Source: CBDAPI01 sp965248635 (lineage in GTDB: Bacteria > Acidobacteriota > UBA6911 > RPQK01 > CBDAPI01). From it: 64,000 nt of DNA. Below are positions 8,656 to 17,249 of this stretch, one piece after another; position 1 is the first letter of the stretch, and the number at the start of each line of letters is the position of its first letter. The stretch covers positions 5,084,001-5,148,000 of the forward strand of contig OZ252114.1 of NCBI GenBank assembly GCA_965248635.1, in the 5' to 3' direction. The translations under genes were made by a program, and so were the position numbers. The notes beneath the pieces are model-generated. The model was not told the origin of the DNA. It did not search any database and saw nothing but the letters and a program-made list of their open reading frames with translations.

Positions 8656-9045
8656 TCATTCCGCTTCGCTGTTTTCGCGAAGGAAAGACGTGTAGCCCGC
8701 TTCATCGAGTGTGCCGGCCGCGAGCGCCAGAACGGCTTGCGCAGCGTCCTCTTCCGTAGCCGTGAAGCGATACCCGTTTAACTCCAGAAACACGATGCCG
8801 ACCACGAAGCCGGTGCGCTTGTTGCCATCGACAAAAGGATGGTTGCCGACGATGCCCGCCGTGTAAGCCGTCGCCAGGTCGATGATGTCGGGCGTATCCG
8901 CATAGGCGTAGTGCTGTTGCGGCCGCGCCAGAGCAGATTGCAGCAAAGAGTCGTCACGCACTCCCGCCGCACCGCCGTGACGCGCGAGCAGGAGGGTGTG
9001 CAGCGTCAACGCGTCTCCCGCCGCGATCCAGACCGGCTCCGTCAC
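8656..9045 (-). CDS. doc: Doc-type toxin (Fic fold)
   Basis: A 129-residue protein of normal Doc length. The Fic motif 'HPFVDGNKRTG' (His69 to Gly79) is intact, matching HxFx(D/E)GNK found in Doc, which phosphorylates elongation factor Tu and stops translation. It overlaps the antitoxin gene upstream by four bases, the usual translationally coupled arrangement. The partner is an AbrB-fold antitoxin, as in several chromosomal Doc systems, not the Phd fold of phage P1. No defect is seen. Confidence 0.9.
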   Translation of the reverse strand: MTEPVWIAAGDALTLHTLLLARHGGAAGVRDDSLLQSALARPQQHYAYADTPDIIDLATAYTAGIVGNHPFVDGNKRTGFVVGIVFLELNGYRFTATEEDAAQAVLALAAGTLDEAGYTSFLRENSEAE

Positions 9046-9269
9046 TTGGCCAGAACATGTAGCGTGTTGCGGTAGCGGCCGAGAATGTCTTCGGCCTTCG
9101 CCATCTTCTTTTCAAAGTCGGAATCGTAGGGCGTCAGCTGGTAGCTGCCGTCCGCCGCTTCGATCAGGAACAAGGGTTCCCCTTCTTTGGTACGCAGCCG
9201 GTTGATGACATCTTTCGGCAAGACGACGCCGAGCGAGTTGCCGAATTTGCGGACCTTGAGTTCAACCAT
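9042..9269 (-). CDS. AbrB/MazE-type antitoxin
   Basis: A 75-residue protein with a SpoVT-AbrB swapped-hairpin DNA-binding domain at the N-terminus ('KVRKFGNSLGVVLPKDVI'). The acidic and lysine-rich C-terminal half ('DSDFEKKMAKAEDIL') would bind and neutralise Doc. It is the first gene of the two-gene operon and overlaps doc by four bases. A perfect palindrome sits 15 bases upstream of its start and is the likely autoregulatory operator. Confidence 0.88.
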   Translation of the reverse strand: MVELKVRKFGNSLGVVLPKDVINRLRTKEGEPLFLIEAADGSYQLTPYDSDFEKKMAKAEDILGRYRNTLHVLAK

Positions 9270-9284
9270 GGAGCACTCCTATCG

Positions 9285-9304
9285 GTTATTACTATTGTAA
9301 TAAC
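9285..9304. promoter_or_regulatory. Palindromic operator of the antitoxin-doc operon
   Basis: GTTATTAC-TATT-GTAATAAC is a perfect 8-base inverted repeat with a 4-base centre. It lies just upstream of the antitoxin start. AbrB-fold antitoxins bind such AT-rich palindromes over their own promoter, so it is probably the site of autorepression. Confidence 0.7.
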
Positions 9305-9335
9305 ATTTGAGCCGTTCGGCAAGGACGATCGGCGT

Positions 9336-9480
9336 TCAAGGCCGTACCGCTTCGTAAACAGGGTTAGCGCTCATCGCATCGGCACCGACTGCGCTCCGCC
9401 ATGCCTTGAGCCTTTTGTACAATTCCGCCGCCTTTTTCGTTTCCGTTTCAGACCAGATCGTCGATGAGAAAGAAGACTAT
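9336..9480 (-). pseudogene. Sulfatase remnant with internal deletion
   Basis: Read on the minus strand, bases around 9450-9480 encode 'MNIVFFLIDDL', the usual start of a sulfatase. A frame change follows directly, then 'KKAAELYKRLKAWRSAVGA' and 'SANPVYEAVRP' with a stop at 9336-9338, which matches a sulfatase C-terminus. The whole catalytic middle, about 400 residues, is missing. It lies behind the sialidase-like gene on the same strand, a common pairing in polysaccharide-degrading loci. This is my reading of short segments and would need a search to confirm. Confidence 0.55.
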
Positions 9481-9611
9481 GTTCATCCGATCCATCTGCG
9501 GGCGCTCGGCATATCCAATATCACCGAAGACAAGCGCCAGGCTAACGGGCAGGGCAATCACCAAGCACCTTCGCACTCGCTTCCTCTGGATCGTCAGAAC
9601 AGTACAACTGG

Positions 9612-10772
9612 TCAATCGCTAACGTCCAGTCGTCCAAAACGAATCGCTGTGCGGCGTCGATCCGGGTGATTTGAACTGTCCCAAACGGACAGCCACTCTC
9701 CCGGCTTGTCTTCGATCAACGTAGGATAGCTATTGCGGTTGTTCTGGTGATAAAAGGTTCGAGCTTCCGACCATGAGCCGCCAGCCGAACGCGTTTTATA
9801 GAACAGCCCTCGCCGCTCATACTGATCACTATAGACGTAGATGTACTTGGCCTTCGCGCCCTTTCCGTAAAAGCTCTTCGATCGGTGGTTGGGAAGTGCC
9901 GGTTCGGGCCGAGCCGTCGACCACGTTCTGCCACCGTCCTTGCTCATTGCAGAGTAGGCGAGTGGAGGATCGAGCGGACGCTCTCGCTGCATGTCTGCAG
10001 TGCGCATGACAATCTTCAATTCGTCTGCACGACCACCGGGCGCGATATTCCCTTCGTGCAAGAAAACCGGACCGTCCGCCGGATAGGGAACGTAACCGCC
10101 CAGCTTCCAATGAAGCAGGCTCTTGCTCTCCAATATGAACTGACGTCGGTCACCGTGCGGGTCGCCGCGCCTCGAATTGCGATGAGCTGGCAAGAGGTAA
10201 TGCGCAACTCCGTCGCGCACTACCTGTTCAATACCAGCCACGATAATGAGCGGACCCTGATAGTCCATGGCCAGTTCGACGTGATGCCACGAGTAGCCGC
10301 CGTCGGCCGTGTAGGCGGCCACCAGATCGGCGTTCTCGCTATTACGATAGTGCAGTGGCACTCGCATCACGAACAGCCAAATCAGGCCCTGCCCTGGAGG
10401 TCGGAACAGAACCGAGTTGTTGTACGCGTACTGCACCGTTCCGTTACGCCTGCGATGATCGAACACCATAATCCGGGGACTCCAGGTCTTCCCCGCGTCG
10501 CGGCTGATTGAGCAGACGATATCGCCCATATCTGATTTCCCACGGACTTCCAGACCGTACGCCGTGACGATATGCCTGTCTGTCCACTTGGCAAGGTATG
10601 GTTGCCAAATTCTGCCGTACGGCCCGCTCGGGTCGAGCGTATCGATAGTAACTACCTCGGTGACGTCCCCTCGGTAACCATCCTCCGCTGCGAACAAACC
10701 GGAGACCGGCCAAGCGATGCACATCAAGAAGAAAAGCGGTAACCCCGCAACTACGCGATGAATGTAGCTCAA
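9612..10772 (-). CDS. Exported sialidase-like (BNR repeat) protein
   Basis: A 386-residue protein with a signal peptide ending near 'VSGLFAAEDG'. It has several Asp-box (BNR) motifs, SxDxGxxW: 'SRDAGKTWS', 'TADGGYSWH' and 'SKDGGRTWS', which form turns in six-bladed sialidase propellers. The family includes exo-sialidases and many proteins of unknown glycan specificity; I cannot see the full arginine triad, so activity on sialic acid is not claimed. The sulfatase remnant directly downstream suggests a former sulfated-glycan degradation locus. No regulator is adjacent. Confidence 0.75.
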   Translation of the reverse strand: MSYIHRVVAGLPLFFLMCIAWPVSGLFAAEDGYRGDVTEVVTIDTLDPSGPYGRIWQPYLAKWTDRHIVTAYGLEVRGKSDMGDIVCSISRDAGKTWSPRIMVFDHRRRNGTVQYAYNNSVLFRPPGQGLIWLFVMRVPLHYRNSENADLVAAYTADGGYSWHHVELAMDYQGPLIIVAGIEQVVRDGVAHYLLPAHRNSRRGDPHGDRRQFILESKSLLHWKLGGYVPYPADGPVFLHEGNIAPGGRADELKIVMRTADMQRERPLDPPLAYSAMSKDGGRTWSTARPEPALPNHRSKSFYGKGAKAKYIYVYSDQYERRGLFYKTRSAGGSWSEARTFYHQNNRNSYPTLIEDKPGEWLSVWDSSNHPDRRRTAIRFGRLDVSD

Positions 10773-11290
10773 TCGGCGGTTGATGATCGTATGCTTCTCC
10801 TTTGTCAGTCGCTCAAGGGGGTCACTTCAAAATATCACTGCTTGCCATGTGAGGGAATTAACCAAGCGGGAACGGATGGGATAAGCTGAAATACAGCGAA
10901 AATACATGAGAATATGATCTGGAACGCATGCTCGTAATCATACCGTAGAGCCTTTTCGTTCAAACTGTTTGGATTGAAATGCCTGAAAGAGTTCGTCGGC
11001 GAAACCCTCCAAGAGGGAATTCTGCTTAGACCGACCTGAGTCGTTCGAGCACAAAAGCCATTTCTCCTCTGGAAGCAGGAAGCCAATTCGAGACGGTCAA
11101 TTGAGCAAGAATACCGATTCGTCCCTCGAAGTCAATCCAGTTTTGCCGGAGAAACTGGAAAAGTAACTCTCGATTTGTTGAAATGAGCGACCTGTACCTT
11201 CGTCTTGAAAGGGGAAATCCTATGAAGGTTCGAGAGGCTCTTAGGCCCCAGCGGCGAGGAGCAGCAAACGAGGGGAGAGGAAGTTACCAC
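10773..11290. other. Long intergenic region
   Basis: Over 500 bases between the divergent sialidase-like and SMP-30 genes. I see no convincing gene. It should contain both promoters. A short open frame on the minus strand (10835-11086) lacks any recognisable protein character. Confidence 0.4.
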
Positions 11291-12217
11291 ATGCGGAGTC
11301 GATGGATCATGGCCTTGGTCTTGGGCGCAGCAGTGTGCGCGACGGGGCAGGACCTCGAGCCCGTGGAAATCGCACGGGTGCCAAGCTACTGCGAAGGCGT
11401 CGTTTTCGACCACGATGGCAAAGCCTATATTTCCCATGGGCGCTACATCACCCAGATCTCGTTCGCCGGCGACTCCAGTATTGTGACCAGCATTTGGGCT
11501 GAAACCGGCGCGCCCAACGGTCACAAGGTCTTGGCGGACGGCACGCATCTGGTTTGTGATCGCAGCCAGCAGGCCGTCCTGCACCTTGACAAGAACGGGA
11601 AGGTCATCGGAAAGGCGTTTTCCGAGTGCGAAGGCAAGGCCCTGCGAGGCCCGAACGATCTCACCCTCGATCCCAAGGGCGGGTTCTATTTCACGGATCC
11701 CGGGGGCTCGGGCAAAGACCCGATTGGCACGGTCCACTACGTCGATCCCGAGGGGAAAACACACCTCGCCGCGAAAGGCCTGTTGTATCCCAACGGGATC
11801 GTGCTGCGCGCGGACGGCAAAACATTGCTCGTCGCCGAGAGCGTGCGCAACCGTGTTCTGGAGTATCCCGTGCTTTCACCGGGCAAGTTGGGGCCCATGA
11901 AGGTCTTTTCGGATCTGCCCGCCAAACAGGGCGAACAGATCGACAACCAGCCCGACGGCATCGCCCTCGACGAGGCCGGCAATCTTTATGTGGCCCACTA
12001 TGGGATGCGGCAGGTACAAGTGCTGGATTCCAACGGAAAGCTCATCCGCCGGCTGCCAGGCGGGAACCTGCGCACAAGCAACGTAGCCTTCGGTGGGTCG
12101 AAAATGGACCAGCTTTTCGTTACTGGTTCACTCGGGGGCGACGGGACCCCGGGGATCCTGTTCCGCCTGGACCTCCGGGGCACCCGAGGCCTTGTCATCC
12201 TACCGGCCAGACAATAG
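11291..12217 (+). CDS. Exported SMP-30/gluconolactonase-like beta-propeller
   Basis: A 308-residue protein with a signal peptide ('MALVLGAAVCATGQ') and the SMP-30/gluconolaconase/LRE-like propeller pattern: 'GPNDLTLDPKGGFYFTDPGG' is the central metal-site segment with Asn and Asp ligands, followed by 'YPNGIVLRADGKTLLVAE' and 'QPDGIALDEAGNLYVAHYG'. Relatives hydrolyse sugar lactones; the exported form may act on sugar acids in the periplasm. The ATG at 11291 was chosen because it has GGGGAGAGG about ten bases upstream and begins the signal peptide directly; an ATG at 11183 adds 36 residues of no domain. Confidence 0.85.
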   Translation: MRSRWIMALVLGAAVCATGQDLEPVEIARVPSYCEGVVFDHDGKAYISHGRYITQISFAGDSSIVTSIWAETGAPNGHKVLADGTHLVCDRSQQAVLHLDKNGKVIGKAFSECEGKALRGPNDLTLDPKGGFYFTDPGGSGKDPIGTVHYVDPEGKTHLAAKGLLYPNGIVLRADGKTLLVAESVRNRVLEYPVLSPGKLGPMKVFSDLPAKQGEQIDNQPDGIALDEAGNLYVAHYGMRQVQVLDSNGKLIRRLPGGNLRTSNVAFGGSKMDQLFVTGSLGGDGTPGILFRLDLRGTRGLVILPARQ

Positions 12218-12400
12218 GCGCGGGAGTCCGTGAGACTGCCGCCGGTGCAATCTCACTCTTGGGTCCCCCTCGTAAGATGCAAAGGGGAGTGCACTCTTTT
12301 ACTCGGAGGATTCCAGCACCCTGAACACCAGTTTCATCGAGCGCCACCGCGAGATTGGATCTCAGGTCTATCCAGTTGGGCACCGGAGGGGGAATGGCTG

Positions 12401-12425
12401 AACAACACTTGCCTGAAGAAGCACC
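12401..12425. repeat. Copy of a dispersed 25-base repeat
   Basis: AACAACACTTGCCTGAAGAA followed by GCACC. The same sequence occurs with one or two mismatches at 29817-29841 (inverted) and 30002-30026. No partner end is visible near this copy, so it looks like a solo end of the small element described at 29.8 kb. The rest of the 12218-12698 gap has no recognisable gene. Confidence 0.6.
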
Positions 12426-12617
12426 TGAATTCCTCCAGCAGCGGTTGATTCTGCTTGAAGGCAGGCCTGATGACCCCGACCTTGATTCGGGATGGATCCG
12501 ACCGCGGCGGGTCCCACAAGGCTGGCTTCCAGGTTCGCAAGAGGAGGTTAGAGAAGTCTTGGGTTTTCGAGAAAAGCCCTCAGCTACGGAAGCGGAACAA
12601 CCCCCCCAAAAGAATGA

Positions 12618-12662
12618 CCCAGGCAATCCGGGGAGGTCGTTTTCAAATATGGATTGCCTGGG
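12618..12662. terminator. Hairpin between convergent genes
   Basis: CCCAGGCAATCC (12618-12629) and GGATTGCCTGGG (12651-12662) pair perfectly with a 21-base loop. It stands just beyond the 3' end of the BON gene and downstream of the SMP-30 gene, so it may terminate transcription from one or both sides. No strong T-run is present. Confidence 0.45.
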
Positions 12663-12698
12663 GACGAGTTCGGTGACGAGTCACTTCGCTTGGTTGGA

Positions 12699-13298
12699 TT
12701 AACTCTTCTTGATCCGCAGGCTGTTGGTCACTGAGAAGACCCCTGAGACGCCCCTTGCGACAAGATAGGCAACGTCACTATCTGTCTTCCGCAAAACAAC
12801 GCCCTCAAGGGTTACGTTTCCGTTCTCTACGATGATGTGGATGTCGGATCGGTGAGGAAGCAGGCCGAAGGAAACCCCCGGCCGCACGTACTTCCTCAAT
12901 AACGAATTGGAGAAGAGGGCCCGAGCCGTAGCTAGGCGAATGCGGTCGTCGTGAAAAGAGGTCGGTAAGACTTCGATCTGGTTTTCGACGCTCGTGATGC
13001 CCTCAACCCTGCTGACGGCCCGCTCGGCGGACTTCTTTAGAGCCGGCCACCGGACCTCCCCGGAAAGGGTGACCTTAGAACCATCCAGCTGGAAAGACAG
13101 GTTGTCGAACATGCTGTAGTACGGCAGAGTCACCAATTCACGGCTGATTTTTCGCTGCAGTGAAGAATCGAGGTTTACGACCTTATCGGGCGAGGTCGCG
13201 GTTCTGACGTCACTGAACGTGCTCGCGGATGCGACGCCGGGTAATGCGGCCAGACCAAGAATGAAACTTAGCACCAATTGACGAAAGTAGTTTTTCAT
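12699..13298 (-). CDS. Exported double BON-domain protein
   Basis: A 199-residue protein with a signal peptide ('LVLSFILGLAALPGVASA') and two BON domains, about residues 45-115 ('DGSKVTLSGEVRWPALKKSA', then 'VEGITSVENQIEVLP') and 125-197 ('VENGNVTLEGVVLRKTDSDV', then 'VSGVFSVTNSLRI'). BON domains bind phospholipid or stabilise the envelope, as in OsmY. The strand order Gly-x-Val-x-Leu-x-Gly is intact in both copies. It probably acts in the periplasm under envelope or osmotic stress. Single gene, with a promoter in the 280-base gap to the next gene. Confidence 0.85.
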   Translation of the reverse strand: MKNYFRQLVLSFILGLAALPGVASASTFSDVRTATSPDKVVNLDSSLQRKISRELVTLPYYSMFDNLSFQLDGSKVTLSGEVRWPALKKSAERAVSRVEGITSVENQIEVLPTSFHDDRIRLATARALFSNSLLRKYVRPGVSFGLLPHRSDIHIIVENGNVTLEGVVLRKTDSDVAYLVARGVSGVFSVTNSLRIKKS

Positions 13299-13585
13299 GA
13301 TTGTCTCCTTTGCTTTGCTAAATCGTTCGGGACTTGAGTTTCGTCCACTCGTAAATTTGAGCTCCCACGTCCCGGTTTCGTTAAGTGAGTGCAGCAGGGA
13401 GACGACTTATTACACTCGCATGTTTTTTGCCGACCAAAAGCTGACCCTCCAGCCTCGAATGAAGCGCGTCAGTCTGTTAGGATTTTTGAGGACCGCCCGG
13501 CAGTTTCATCCACCGACACTAATTCCAATTCCTAATTCTCGGCACAGCTTGGAAGGACAAGTCTCGCCCGGTCAGTGGGTAAAGT

Positions 13586-13879
13586 TCAGGTCGGAGAATG
13601 GGTGGCGCGGTAGGCCGCAACCGTGTTCCAGTTCACTCCCACACCCATGCCCATGAATAACGGCATCAGGGTGAGCGGTCCCAGAAACCACCGCGCCCCA
13701 CCGTAAAGGATCCCGTAGCCCAGTCCCCTGGCTGAGCCTCGGACAAGGCGGCCGAATATCCCAACGAACGAGATTCCGATCAGAGCACTGATCATCAGGT
13801 GAACCGCAAAGCCAGCCACGGCCGAGGGGAATCCCACCATCATTCCGATCATGGGAAGCATTCCCATCATCCCCATCAT
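13586..13879 (-). CDS. Small multi-pass membrane protein
   Basis: A 97-residue hydrophobic protein with about three membrane helices ('MLPMIGMMVGFPSAVAGF', 'LMISALIGISFVGIFG', 'FLGPLTLMPLFMGMGVGV') and a Met-rich start. I do not recognise the family. The frame remains open upstream to a TGA but offers no ATG, GTG or TTG before 13879, so the ATG pair at 13879/13876 is used; GGAG lies three bases ahead. The neighbouring genes point away from it. Confidence 0.55.
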   Translation of the reverse strand: MMGMMGMLPMIGMMVGFPSAVAGFAVHLMISALIGISFVGIFGRLVRGSARGLGYGILYGGARWFLGPLTLMPLFMGMGVGVNWNTVAAYRATHSPT

Positions 13880-14133
13880 GGCTCCAAAAACCAGCCCACC
13901 GGTCAGGCCCCGTAGACACCAAGTTTTAAATTTCTTAACTCCATTTTTCTTTCAAATCTCGGGAAATCCAATCCCTTTGGAAGGCTCCCGCTGGTGCCTT
14001 CCTTCCGCTTGCGGACCTCTGGCCCAGCGCTTAAGATCGCTGGCCAGAAGAATTCCGAACTTCAGATTCATGAATGAGTGCTGCGGGGACGTAGATTCTT
14101 ACATTCTTCCAAGCAATTAGCTGGAGTCCCGCT

Positions 14134-14727
14134 GTGAGTGCTGCGATGCCAGTTGACGATTCCGGGTTTGTGAAGCAGATCCAGGCCGGTGAGCCGCAGG
14201 CCTTGGAAACCGTTATCAGAACTTACCTGGGTCAGATTCTTCGGGCTGCACGCGGAGCAGGCCTCAGCCCCCAGGAAGCCGAAGAGGTCACTCAAGCCAC
14301 CTTCACAACTTTTGTCGAAAAGGCAGATCGCTTCGAGGGAAGATCACGTGTGCGCACCTGGCTGTTTGGAATTCTCTACAAGAAAATCGCCGAGGCCCGG
14401 CGTCAGCTGAGTCGAAGCCGACAGATGAATCAGATTGGCGATATTGAGGAGAGATTTAACGATAAAGGCGGTTGGATGCGTCCGCCCCAAGCCCTTGATA
14501 TGCAGCTGTATGGCAAAGAAATCCGAAAGCTCATCGAAGATTGCCTCGAAGCCGTTCCGACAAAACAGCGAATGGCTTTCTTCTTGCGGGAGGTGGAGGA
14601 TCTCCCAACTCAGGAAATCTGTAATATTTTGGAGGTAACACGCACTAATTTTGGAGTGTTGCTGTTTCGGGTTCGCAACCGGCTCCGGGAGGGTCTGGAA
14701 GCCAAGGGGGTAAGGAGGCAACCATGA
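14134..14727 (+). CDS. ECF-type RNA polymerase sigma factor
   Basis: A 197-residue sigma-70 family protein. Region 2 covers about residues 15-85 ('LSPQEAEEVTQATFTTFVEK' and 'RVRTWLFGILYKKIAEARR'), and region 4 about 130-190 ('LPTQEICNILEVTRTNFGVL', a helix-turn-helix for the -35 element). Initiation at the GTG of 14134 is preferred because GGAG lies seven bases upstream; the ATG at 14146 is too far from it. It overlaps the next gene by four bases. The pair forms an operon in which the downstream zinc protein would hold the sigma factor inactive. The stimulus is not visible. Confidence 0.9.
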   Translation: MSAAMPVDDSGFVKQIQAGEPQALETVIRTYLGQILRAARGAGLSPQEAEEVTQATFTTFVEKADRFEGRSRVRTWLFGILYKKIAEARRQLSRSRQMNQIGDIEERFNDKGGWMRPPQALDMQLYGKEIRKLIEDCLEAVPTKQRMAFFLREVEDLPTQEICNILEVTRTNFGVLLFRVRNRLREGLEAKGVRRQP

Positions 14728-14996
14728 TCAGTTGCAGAGAAGTTGCGAGGACCATTGCTTCGGGAGAGCTGGAAGCCTCCGCCTGGCCAAGGAGGCTGAG
14801 AGTCCAGTTTCATCTCTTGATTTGCCGCCACTGCAGACGCTACACGCGGCAACTTAAAAAATTAGGGGCGGCGGCTAGGGATTTGTGGGGCGGCGATTCT
14901 GTAGATGGCCAGATACTGGAGGAACTGGAGACGAGGATCTTAGCGAGCGTGAGCAAGACTGAGCCCGCTGAAGAAGGCGACCTAACCAATTCCTAG
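14724..14996 (+). CDS. Small zinc-finger anti-sigma factor
   Basis: A 90-residue cytoplasmic protein with the ZAS-type signature His-x3-Cys-x2-Cys ('HLLICRHC') preceded by an N-terminal 'ISCREV' cysteine, as in soluble anti-sigma factors such as ChrR-like N-domains and RsrA. There is no membrane helix, so release is likely by a redox or ligand signal inside the cell or by a partner protein. It is coupled to the sigma gene by an ATGA overlap. Confidence 0.78.
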   Translation: MISCREVARTIASGELEASAWPRRLRVQFHLLICRHCRRYTRQLKKLGAAARDLWGGDSVDGQILEELETRILASVSKTEPAEEGDLTNS

Positions 14997-15509
14997 TTGA
15001 CAGGGAGAGCGGAAGCGGCACGTTGAGCCCCAAATTGCAAATCCGTTGCCTCCTCCATTATGAGCTTCTTCGCCTGTGGACTCACCTTGATCAGGAGAGG
15101 AAATGCTGAGCTCAGAATACGCTGATGCAGCTCGCCCAACATTCGATCGAAGATCGCACTTAAGTGCCTGCGCCGTAAAGGCGAATAGACCAAGATCTGA
15201 TCGAAACGGTTGAGGAACTCAGCAGGAAAGAGATGGCGCGAGGCCAACTGTGCGGCTTCTTGAAGGCTCTGGCCCCGATCTTTGGCACTGTCGGGACGAA
15301 AACCTATTTGCCGGGGCTCAGCCACTTCCTGCATTTCCCGGCTCCCCACATTAGATGTCATTTAGTATGATCGAACGAGTAAAGTCGGTCATTTGGTTGT
15401 TGCCCAGAGTGAGGACTCCGTCTTCGAGTATTCCCAAAAGCGCGTTCCATAACAACGGATGAGCTTTTTCGATCTCGTCGAAAAGGATCGCTTGGGAACT
15501 TCTGATAAC
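14993..15509 (-). pseudogene. Clp/ClpB ATPase second-domain remnant
   Basis: The minus strand at 15360-15509 reads 'ILFDEIEKAHPLLWNALLG' and 'LEDGVLTLGNNQMTDF', the Walker B region of the second AAA+ domain of ClpA/ClpB/ClpC. A frameshift near 15360 follows, then 'MTSNVGSREM', 'FPAEFLNRFDQILVYSPL' and a truncated C-terminal domain ending at 14993. Walker A and the entire first domain are missing, and a stop lies just upstream (15510-15512). This is a decayed fragment of a disaggregase or protease unfoldase gene and cannot be functional. Confidence 0.75.
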
Positions 15510-15661
15510 CTAGAAGGACTTGTCAAGCTGGGTGGTTACGCTTCTGTCCGGTAAGAGCTTGTGAACCTGTGACGGATCGGGTACCTGTGGACAGGCCGGG
15601 ATCCTTGTCGGCTTGAGGCTCAACCCAGAATCTTAGCTGCATTCGAACCCGAGGGTTGCTT

Positions 15662-15843
15662 GTGCAAGGGCAAAGAGATACCACAACCTTGATTTTGGGG
15701 TTGCTCTTCCTACTCTTGGTGCCAGGCTCTGCACCGGTGGCAGCGCAGTCCGCCGATACGCAGCAAAGTGAGTCGCAGCAAGAGGAGCTGGAAAGAGAGC
15801 GAAAAGAGAAGGCTCAACAACTGGCGCCGCACCTGGTTTCTAA
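15662..15843 (+). pseudogene. Omp85-like outer-membrane protein, 5' fragment cut by IS1595
   Basis: The fragment encodes a signal peptide ('TTLILGLLFLLLVPGSAPVA') and a Glu/Lys-rich segment ('QQEELERERKEKAQQLAPHL') and stops being the original frame at the IS1595 insertion. The reading frame rejoins exactly at 17764: removing the IS and one copy of the 8-base target duplication gives a continuous '...LAPHLVSKAEERLRNWEKA'. The GTG at 15662 is the preferred start (GAGGG seven bases upstream). Confidence 0.75.
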
Positions 15844-15878
15844 GGTAATTATGCACTTGACGAATAAGGCGAAGAGTG

Positions 15879-16058
15879 CTATTCTCCCTTCATGAACTCG
15901 AAACGATCTGACTTTTCAATATCTTGCGAGCGTTCGTCAACTATCTTATCGACGGCTTTCATGGCCCGCTTGCCGAAAATTCTCTCCATGAGATCGTGGT
16001 CGGAAATCTTTTCGATGTTCTTGGGAAGCAATCTCTTTTTCTTGGGAGCTTGAGCCAT
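15879..16058 (-). CDS. IS1595 passenger: 59-residue basic protein
   Basis: A short protein starting 'MAQAPKKKRLLPKNIEKISD' and ending 'SDRFEFMKGE'. It begins on the opposite strand inside the sequence GCCATGGC that also supplies the transposase ATG, so the two start codons overlap back to back. It is lysine-rich at the N-terminus and acidic at the C-terminus, with no recognised domain. Such a strict divergent arrangement suggests a role in the element, for example regulation, but that is inference. A longer reading of the frame from 16205 runs through the transposase gene and was not used. Confidence 0.6.
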   Translation of the reverse strand: MAQAPKKKRLLPKNIEKISDHDLMERIFGKRAMKAVDKIVDERSQDIEKSDRFEFMKGE

Positions 16059-16950
16059 GGCGGATGTAAACCTCGTTTCGTTGATCGACCGTTTCAGTTG
16101 CGATGAGAAGTGCCGCGACGCTTTAGAGAAAATACGATGGCCGGACGGCCCAGCTTGCATCCGATGCGGCGTTGTTGGCCCTTCAGAGCTTCCGAGCGGC
16201 GGCAAATGGCAGTGCGCATCATGCGGCTACCAGTTCACGGTGACGGCCGGAACTATTATGCACGACACCCATTTGCCGCTCCGAAAGTGGTTTCTCGCCA
16301 TCTACTTGATGTGCGAGTCCAAGAAAGGCATGTCGGCCCATCAACTGCACCGCACGCTCGGAGTAGCCTACCGGACGGCATGGTATCTGTGCCACCGCAT
16401 CCGCGAGGCGATGGGCAACGAGCCGCTGATCGGCCCGACGCTGGTTGGCGTGGTGGAAGTGGACGAGACCTACGTAGGCGGTAAGACCAAGGGCAAAGGC
16501 CGTGCCTACAAGGGCAACAAAACCATCGTGGCGGGCGCGATCCAGCGCGGCGGGCAAGTGCGCGTCGAGCGCATTCCCAACGTCAGGAAGTCCACCTTGC
16601 ACAACTTCATCCAGCGCACCGTGAAGGATGAGGCAGAGGCCATTTACACCGACGAGTTGGCATCCTATCTCGGAATCGAAGATCACAACACGCGCCATGC
16701 AACGGTAAAGCATAGCGCCGAGGAATGGGTTGTCGGTGGCGTTCATACCAACGGCATCGAAGGCGTTTGGAGCCTGTTTAAGCGTTCTATCGTCGGCACG
16801 TTTCACAAGATGAGCGCGAAGCATATGGATCGCTACCTCGAAGAACTCGAATGGCGCTTCAACAACCGTAACAACCCGAAAATCTTCCGGGACACACTGG
16901 CGAGAATCGTTAACACTGGCAATCTTACCTATAAGGAATTGGTGGCGTAG
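16057..16950 (+). CDS. IS1595-family transposase
   Basis: A 297-residue transposase with an N-terminal zinc ribbon (two CxxC pairs: 'CIRCGVV' and 'CASCGYQF', about residues 28-55), and an ISXO2-like catalytic domain: 'EVDETYVGGKTKGKG' (first Asp), 'IYTDELASYLGI' (second Asp) and 'HTNGIEGVWSLFKRSIVG' (Asn/Glu of the DDE(N) site). The N-terminal 'KWFLAIYLMCESKKGMSA' block is family-typical. Length is normal and the frame is intact. It mobilises the whole 1920-base unit. Confidence 0.94.
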   Translation: MADVNLVSLIDRFSCDEKCRDALEKIRWPDGPACIRCGVVGPSELPSGGKWQCASCGYQFTVTAGTIMHDTHLPLRKWFLAIYLMCESKKGMSAHQLHRTLGVAYRTAWYLCHRIREAMGNEPLIGPTLVGVVEVDETYVGGKTKGKGRAYKGNKTIVAGAIQRGGQVRVERIPNVRKSTLHNFIQRTVKDEAEAIYTDELASYLGIEDHNTRHATVKHSAEEWVVGGVHTNGIEGVWSLFKRSIVGTFHKMSAKHMDRYLEELEWRFNNRNNPKIFRDTLARIVNTGNLTYKELVA

Positions 16951-16957
16951 ATCGTCC

Positions 16958-17239
16958 CTAATCCTCCAAGATTTCAAATGTGAACCGATCGCGGTCTCGC
17001 TCGTCGCGATCATTGGAATGCAGCGCGCGCATGAGGCTACCGAACAGCTCGAAGGCATTGTCCTCACCGCCGATGTGCTTATACCAGCACTCATTGCAAT
17101 GAGGACAGTTTTTCGGGGATTTCATCGGGGCGTTGATTTTCTCAATCTTGCAGACGATCTCGCCGCCGCACTTGGGACAGGCGGCACGCAGATTCGTGAT
17201 GTCCGAAAGCTCGAAAGTCGTAATGTTATGGCGCGTCAT
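16958..17239 (-). CDS. IS1595 passenger: zinc-ribbon protein
   Basis: A 93-residue protein with two cysteine pairs forming a probable zinc ribbon: 'CPKCGGE' and, 24 residues later, 'CPHCNECW'. The C-terminus is highly charged. The start at 17239 is supported by GAGG eight bases upstream; the frame is open further but lacks domain character. It lies between the transposase and the membrane-protein gene inside the IS1595 ends, so it is cargo. Function unknown. Confidence 0.7.
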   Translation of the reverse strand: MTRHNITTFELSDITNLRAACPKCGGEIVCKIEKINAPMKSPKNCPHCNECWYKHIGGEDNAFELFGSLMRALHSNDRDERDRDRFTFEILED

Positions 17240-17249
17240 TTCGGCAACC

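Noticed and set aside
10835..11086. 83-codon frame in the sialidase/SMP-30 gap
   Set aside because: No ribosome site or protein-like composition; probably chance.
12355..12702. Plus-strand frame of 115 codons containing the dispersed repeat
   Set aside because: No recognisable protein pattern, and the repeat also occurs in non-coding places and in both orientations.
13297..13656. 119-codon plus-strand frame starting just upstream of the BON gene
   Set aside because: It begins in the BON leader and shows no hydrophobic or domain pattern.
16219..17094. 291-codon frame opposite the IS1595 transposase
   Set aside because: Shadow of a clearly functional transposase gene.
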